Assembly (NCBI GenBank): GCA_934202505.1
Contig: CAKPXW010000030.1
Coordinates: 1-15,354 of the forward strand
Origin: an uncultured Bacilli bacterium
GTDB lineage: Bacteria > Bacillota_I > Bacilli_A > RFN20 > CAG-631
DNA length: 15,354 nt
Direction: 5' to 3'
The notes beneath the pieces are model-generated. The model was given only the letters and a program-made list of their open reading frames with translations. It was not told where the DNA came from and made no database searches. Position numbers and translations under genes: made by a program. This document shows positions 14,474 to 15,354 of this stretch, in pieces; positions within the stretch are counted from its first letter, which is position 1; each line of letters starts with the position of its first letter.

Positions 14474-15354
14474 ATGAATAAAAAATTATTTGAAAGTGGA
14501 TTAATGACTTTAGTAACTTTGTTAGCTTGTTCATGTTCAAATAAAGCTAATAGTGATAGTGAAAATAAAGAAAGTGATTCACTTACTACTTCAGAAACTG
14601 AAGTAATTGAGGGAAATGGAAATAGATGTGCATATAAAGATGAAACAGTTTATGTAATCACTAAAAACACAGGAGAAGCTAATAAAATAATTGTTGAAGA
14701 TTGGTTAAAAAATACTAATAATGAAGAAATTATAGTTGACTATTCATCTCTTACAAACATCTATAATGTAAAAGGTGACGAAATATTTAATAATGATAAT
14801 GGAAACTTAAAATGGCTTTCTAAGGGCAATGATATTCATTATCAAGGATTATCTAATAAGAAACTTCCTGTAGAAATGAATGCAACTTATACTTTAGATA
14901 ATCAAACAATTTCACCTGATAAATTAGGTGGAAAAACAGGCCATTTATCTATCAACTATACATTTACAAATAATACATTAAGTGCTAATGGATATGTTCC
15001 ATTTCTAGCTTTAAGCGGAATGATTCTTGATAATGATACATTTAAAAATATTTCTATTGATAGCGGAAAGATAATTCGTGAAAGTTCAAAAAGCATTGTT
15101 ATTGGTTATGCTTTTCCAGGGCTTAAAGAAGATTTAGGATTAAATGGTATTGATCTTCCTATTAGTAATGAATTTTCTTTTGAAGCAGATGTTACAGATT
15201 TCTCTTTAGAAACAACATTAACTGTAGTAGATAATTCATTATTACAATCATTAGTTGAATCTATAAATGTAGATACTTCTACTGATGAATTTATGCAAAA
15301 AATATATCAGTTTGTATTATCTTTAAATAATCAAACTTCTACAATATATGATAG
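14474..15354 (+). CDS. lipoprotein associated with the MMPL transporter (3' end outside window)
   Basis: 293 codons are present and the frame is open to the window edge. The ATG at 14474 follows GGAGGG (14461-14466), which begins on the last base of the MMPL stop codon (14459-14461), so the two genes are tightly coupled. The N-terminus is a lipoprotein signal with the canonical box LLAC (Cys19) followed by a Ser/Glu/Asn-rich linker (to about 47). The mature part is beta-rich. The stretch from about 135 (VEMNATYTLDNQTISPDKLG, then GKTGHLSINYTFTN) closely resembles a segment that I recall from envelope proteins encoded beside MMPL transporters in Clostridia and other Firmicutes, often annotated as hypothetical or YhgE/Pip-like. 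Function is unknown; a periplasmic-side partner of the transporter is the likely role. The length and any C-terminal membrane segment cannot be judged. Confidence 0.82.
   Translation, partial: MNKKLFESGLMTLVTLLACSCSNKANSDSENKESDSLTTSETEVIEGNGNRCAYKDETVYVITKNTGEANKIIVEDWLKNTNNEEIIVDYSSLTNIYNVKGDEIFNNDNGNLKWLSKGNDIHYQGLSNKKLPVEMNATYTLDNQTISPDKLGGKTGHLSINYTFTNNTLSANGYVPFLALSGMILDNDTFKNISIDSGKIIRESSKSIVIGYAFPGLKEDLGLNGIDLPISNEFSFEADVTDFSLETTLTVVDNSLLQSLVESINVDTSTDEFMQKIYQFVLSLNNQTSTIYD

Overview
The window is very AT-rich bacterial DNA with dense, short-spaced genes, strong AGGAGG-type ribosome binding sites, Ser/Thr-rich linkers behind lipoprotein signal peptides, and no outer-membrane genes. 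Tryptophan is written TGG in the frames I read, and TGA acts as a stop once (7757-7759). This fits a low-GC Gram-positive lineage (Bacillota; uncultured gut Bacilli near Erysipelotrichia, RF39 or Acholeplasma-like groups) using the standard code. The lineage is an inference. Almost every product sits at the cell envelope.

Layout. (1) 1-171: no gene; a possible short transcript on + (promoter-like elements at 58-87, hairpin plus T-tract at 129-173). (2) 172-2470, minus strand: a membrane-anchored PhoA-type alkaline phosphatase followed 28 bp later by a secreted SGNH/GDSL hydrolase, one probable operon. (3) 2562-3335, plus strand and divergent from it: a short lipoprotein D,D-carboxypeptidase. 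(4) 3434-7759: an ABC exporter operon. Its first gene is a fusion of a polytopic YwaF/TMEM164-like membrane domain to an ABC ATPase; then a large permease and a small anchored beta-rich protein. It has the clearest promoter of the window, with a 32-bp dyad over its -35 box. (5) 7870-11633: a large lipoprotein with a possible beta-helix (own promoter, followed by a terminator hairpin), an unrecognised six-helix membrane protein, and a PAP2-like phosphatase. (6) 11702-15354: a TetR regulator with a long nested palindrome before it, tandem hairpins that can pair in alternative ways, an MMPL/RND-type transporter, and a lipoprotein gene cut by the window edge.

How they may work together (inference): the ABC fusion, permease, small anchored protein, lipoprotein and PAP2 enzyme look like an envelope lipid or glycolipid handling cluster. 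The TetR-MMPL-lipoprotein set is a second, separately controlled export module. The left-hand hydrolases act outside the membrane on phosphate esters, acyl or acetyl esters, and peptidoglycan. No phage, IS, CRISPR, tRNA or rRNA was seen. The best leads are the YwaF-ABC fusion, the two promoter-overlapping palindromes and the TetR/MMPL intergenic RNA structure.
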